From positions 15,645 to 79,644 of the forward strand of contig CAVQYQ010000008.1 in assembly GCA_963718195.1 (NCBI GenBank): 64,000 nucleotides of DNA. Direction: 5' to 3'. Shown piece after piece: positions 62,192-64,000 of the stretch. Source of the DNA: MADRE3 sp963718195 (GTDB taxonomy: Bacteria; Desulfobacterota; Desulfobulbia; Desulfobulbales; Desulfocapsaceae). Under the pieces are notes generated by a model. It had not been told where the DNA came from. It made no database searches and worked only from the letters and a program-made list of their open reading frames with translations. How positions within the stretch are numbered: the stretch's first letter is position 1; every line of letters starts with the position of its first letter. The position numbers were made by a program, and so were the translations under genes.

Positions 62192-64000
62192 TTGTCAAGA
62201 AAAAATTCTCCGAAACAACGCGTAATAGTACCGTTTCTGATCTTTTCTATATCCATTCCTTATTGGAATAGCCTGCATTGTTCCTGGCATTTGGATGATA
62301 TAATTAATATCCTAATGAATTCATCTCTCCATCTTAACAATCTGTCTTTTCCATCATTAAAAGATACATTCTTTGCTCACCCCATGGACGCGGGAAGATT
62401 ATACCGGCCTGTAAGCTGCCTTAGTTTTGCCATAAATTGGTTCTTCGGCCAAGAGAGTGTCGTCGGGTATCATATCATTAACATTTGCATTCACCTGACC
62501 ACCTCGCTTCTTCTCTATAAAACGATATTGCTTATATTGAGAAGTCCAGCACTTGAGAATCAATTTAAAAGGTACGAATACTTCATTGCAGCCTTCAGTA
62601 CACTTTTATGGGCTATTAACCCTGTTCAGACTCAAGCTGTCACCTATATTGCTCAAAGAATGACATTGCTTGGCAGCTCTTTTTTTTATATCATCGGGAT
62701 ATGGGGTTACCTCAGAGGACTCTTTCGAGCTCAACCAGACCTCGAAGATGCTGTAGGTATTTTTTACTTTCCTTATCAGCATTCTTTCATTTTTATTGGC
62801 TCTCAGCTAGAAGAAATCGCTCTTACTTTTTCCATTAAGCACTCTTACTTTTATAAATATATTGTTTTTTGAAAACAAATTTTATTGAAACAAAAGCCAA
62901 GGCTCTGTTTTTTCTTTTACTACTCCTCTTAACCTTTGTTTTTGGTTTAGCCTTGATTGGGCCTAATCGAATGTCAGATATATTCTCTTCTTTACATGAA
63001 CAGGATTTCACATTTGGGCAGAGCGATTTTAACTTGAGTAGCAGGTTGTTTGTTGCTGGTATATCAGCCTGCTTTTTTATCCATCACCATCTCGACTCTC
63101 TATTGATCATGATCTACTAATTTCTACTTCAATTGTTTATCCACCCACAACTATAGTTGAATCATTTTTCTTATAATGATGACAATATTTTCGATATTTT
63201 ATCGAAATAAATATCCTTTACCAGCTTTTGCAATATTATTTTTTTTACTTAATCATATTATTGAATCAAACTGTCATTCCTCTAGAAATCATATTTGAAC
63301 ATCGAAACTACTTACCATCATTACTTCTTGTTTTTGCCAGTATCAATCATTATCAATCATATCTTAATTAGATATAAAAATAATGCAATAATTAATTATC
63401 TTACTATCGCCACTGGACCACAATTATCATTATTTTTGCTCTAGGGACACTTGAAAGAAACAAAGTGTGGGCAACAAGAGAGAAGTCTATGAGACAAGAA
63501 CGCACTAAGCCCAAGGCACCTCAAAAAGCACGACCTTACATCAATCTAGCTTTCGATTTCAAACACTCAGGACATCTTCAACAAGCGTTTAATCTCTTTA
63601 ACCAATCTCTTAACAAACGCAGTCCCACTGCCTGGAAAGATCGAATAAGAGACCTATAATAACATGGGTGATATTTTCTCCGAAACAGGCAACAATGTAC
63701 AGGCTATAGATTTTTACAACAAAGCTTTATCTTGCATAACATCCAACTCAAACAACACTTATCGCTCAGAAATAATCTTTAAACAAGCTAGAGCCCAATG
63801 GTTTGCAGGTTACAGGGGTTTAGCTCTAAACTCAGTAATTAACTTAACAAGCGACTTGCCTAGACAATGGGCGTTTTTAAGATTCTCATGGGGAGATGCT
63901 TGCTGAAAGTGGTCAATTAGATAAAGCACTTTTTATTTATAATCACGCAATTGAGGTGCTCGCCAAACAAAGTGGAATATAATCTTTTAATGCTAGATAT
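62192..64000 (+). pseudogene. Membrane/TPR protein (DUF1736-like), copy 2, frameshifted, runs off the edge
   Basis: A second, paralogous copy directly after the first: SLHCSWHLDDIINILMNSSL, RPVSCLSFAINWFFGQESVV, AINPVQTQAVTYIAQRM and, in further frames, EHRNYLPSL near 63.3 kb and TPR-like segments at 63.5-63.9 kb (HLQQAFNLFNQSLNKRS). Several indels and stops separate the parts. The gene continues past 64000. The base composition here is distinctly AT-rich relative to the first 45 kb. Confidence 0.6.

Overview
The window reads as a chromosomal segment of a sulfate-reducing or sulfur-disproportionating bacterium of the Desulfobulbia type (former Deltaproteobacteria). The evidence is a dissimilatory-type ATP sulfurylase (sat), a small tetraheme cytochrome c3, system II cytochrome c maturation (ResB/CcsA), and gene neighbourhoods such as ileS-lspA and ftsEX-envC-ctpA. 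Genus is not determined. Most of the window is core housekeeping DNA; no tRNA, rRNA, CRISPR or prophage was seen.

Layout. 1-6.6 kb (minus): ornithine cyclodeaminase-like fragment, two-subunit serine dehydratase, fabD, lspA, ileS. 7.0-11.7 kb (plus): division module ftsE-ftsX-envC-like, ctpA, DUF1992. 11.7-15 kb: era, an RNase II-type exoribonuclease behind a structured leader, a small secreted protein. 15.3-17.6 kb: an inner-membrane XRE regulator with a periplasmic domain, a secreted protein carrying a copy of that domain, and a glycine-zipper protein; similar permuted direct repeats lie upstream of the first and third. 18-19.5 kb: a diadenylate-cyclase-like protein. 19.5-23.7 kb: rpmB, a Rieske protein, ResB/CcsA, cytochrome c3. 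23.7-31.7 kb (minus): glyS, divergent folE2 homologue, response regulator, galT, dksA, moaC, dnaJ, rpoZ, purA. 32.1-33.4 kb: tatB-tatC. 33.4-37.4 kb (minus): SPFH/zinc-ribbon pair with a deaminase and a radical SAM protein. 37.5-43.9 kb: small hypothetical, fmdB-like, frameshifted aroB, sat, copA and divergent copZ.

44-64 kb is a type IV pilus region: two GspH/FimT pseudopilins, a very large PilY1, pilX, pilW, pilV, the PilS/PilR two-component pair, and pilA under a near-perfect sigma-54 promoter. After pilA lie two tandem paralogues of a membrane/TPR family. pilS, pilR and pilV are intact, whereas pilA, pilW, pilX, pilY1 and both downstream paralogues carry many single-base frameshifts. This is either real decay or a local indel problem in the assembly.

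The most interesting items are: two palindromic MITE-like elements of about 140 bp with related cores, different terminal repeats and 4-bp flanking duplications; the membrane XRE regulator with its paralogous secreted partner and candidate operators; a diadenylate cyclase homologue with an altered RHR motif whose start abuts one of the MITEs; a FolE2 homologue lacking the metal-site motif; and the giant PilY1 with Calx-beta, MopE-like and cysteine-rich modules.
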